Source of the DNA: Clostridia bacterium
GTDB taxonomy: Bacteria; Bacillota_A; Clostridia; Christensenellales; Aristaeellaceae
Assembly (NCBI GenBank): GCA_017481065.1
Contig: JAFUPT010000122.1
Coordinates: 1 to 6,467, forward strand
Direction of reading: 5' to 3'
Length of the DNA: 6,467 nt
Position numbers and translations under genes: made by a program. Below the pieces are notes generated by a model, which had not been told where the DNA came from, did not search any database, and saw only the letters and a program-made list of their open reading frames with translations. Below, piece after piece: positions 6,380 through 6,467 of this stretch. How positions within the stretch are numbered: position 1 is the stretch's first letter; each line of letters starts with the position of its first letter.

Positions 6380-6395
6380 TGTTCCACGTGAAACA
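6380..6395 (+). promoter_or_regulatory. parS site 2
   Basis: This is an exact second copy of TGTTCCACGTGAAACA in the same orientation as site 1, 1062 bases away. It lies 13 bases after the terminal hairpin of the repeat array downstream of the phosphoesterase gene. With site 3 it forms a closely spaced pair. Confidence 0.92.
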
Positions 6396-6416
6396 TATTT
6401 ATCCCTGGTTTATACA

Positions 6417-6432
6417 TGTTCCACGTGAAACA
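6417..6432 (+). promoter_or_regulatory. parS site 3
   Basis: This is the third exact copy of TGTTCCACGTGAAACA, again in the same orientation, starting 37 bases after the start of site 2. The spacer between sites 2 and 3 is AT-rich. The next hairpin repeat begins 11 bases downstream. Confidence 0.92.
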
Positions 6433-6443
6433 AAATCATCCCA

Positions 6444-6467
6444 GCGCACGAAGTGCGCAATACAGGG
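6444..6467 (-). repeat. Beginning of hairpin repeat array F, cut by window edge
   Basis: A 6-bp stem GCGCAC with loop GAA (6444-6458) is followed by AATACAGGG. Array D has the same order on the plus strand: a short terminal hairpin, then TTACAGGG. The window therefore probably ends inside another array oriented to the minus strand. Only the terminal hairpin is visible. Confidence 0.55.

Noticed and set aside
5318..6432. The CACGTG palindromes as Noc sites or generic transcription factor operators
   Set aside because: The full 16-base match is to parS; Noc sites have a different core (CCCGGG). Three identical copies favour ParB.

Overview
The window looks like chromosomal DNA of a GC-rich, low-complexity-tolerant Firmicute, most likely a clostridial gut-type bacterium. 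Reasons: an FtsK/SpoIIIE translocase, a CvpA-family protein and a DUF5711-type protein in a row, strong GGAGG-type ribosome binding sites, Bacillus/Clostridium-type parS sites, and intergenic spaces packed with GC-rich hairpin repeats of a kind I recall from Clostridia genomes. The exact genus cannot be read from the sequence.

Layout. Positions 1-114 hold a three-hairpin repeat array. On the minus strand follow three genes, in transcription order: a membrane-anchored DUF5711-like beta-propeller protein (4848 to 3748), a CvpA-family membrane protein (3681 to 2953) and the DNA translocase ftsK/spoIIIE (2754 to 115). A clear sigma-A-type promoter (4941-4913) precedes the first. The first two genes are 66 bases apart and probably co-transcribed. 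ftsK is separated from cvpA by a 198-base spacer with a terminator-like hairpin, a repeat array and a leader hairpin, so its transcription may be partly independent. The divergent spacer 4849-5342 holds the promoter, two hairpin arrays, a small palindromic MITE-like element and a parS site. On the plus strand, 5343-6308 encodes a membrane-anchored calcineurin-like metallophosphoesterase with degenerate metal-binding motifs. The end of the window holds another array, two more parS sites 37 bases apart, and the beginning of a further array.

Functional theme. Three identical 16-base parS sites (TGTTCCACGTGAAACA, all in the same orientation) within 1.1 kb mark this as a ParB-loading, probably origin-proximal region. 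Its co-location with the FtsK/SpoIIIE translocase ties the window to chromosome segregation. One parS abuts and shares a base with the ribosome binding site of the phosphoesterase gene, and the last 14 codons of that gene are made of repeat-array sequence. I see no wholly new multi-gene system. The most unusual items are the phosphoesterase with lost metal ligands, the repeat arrays that fill nearly every spacer, and the close packing of parS sites against those arrays.
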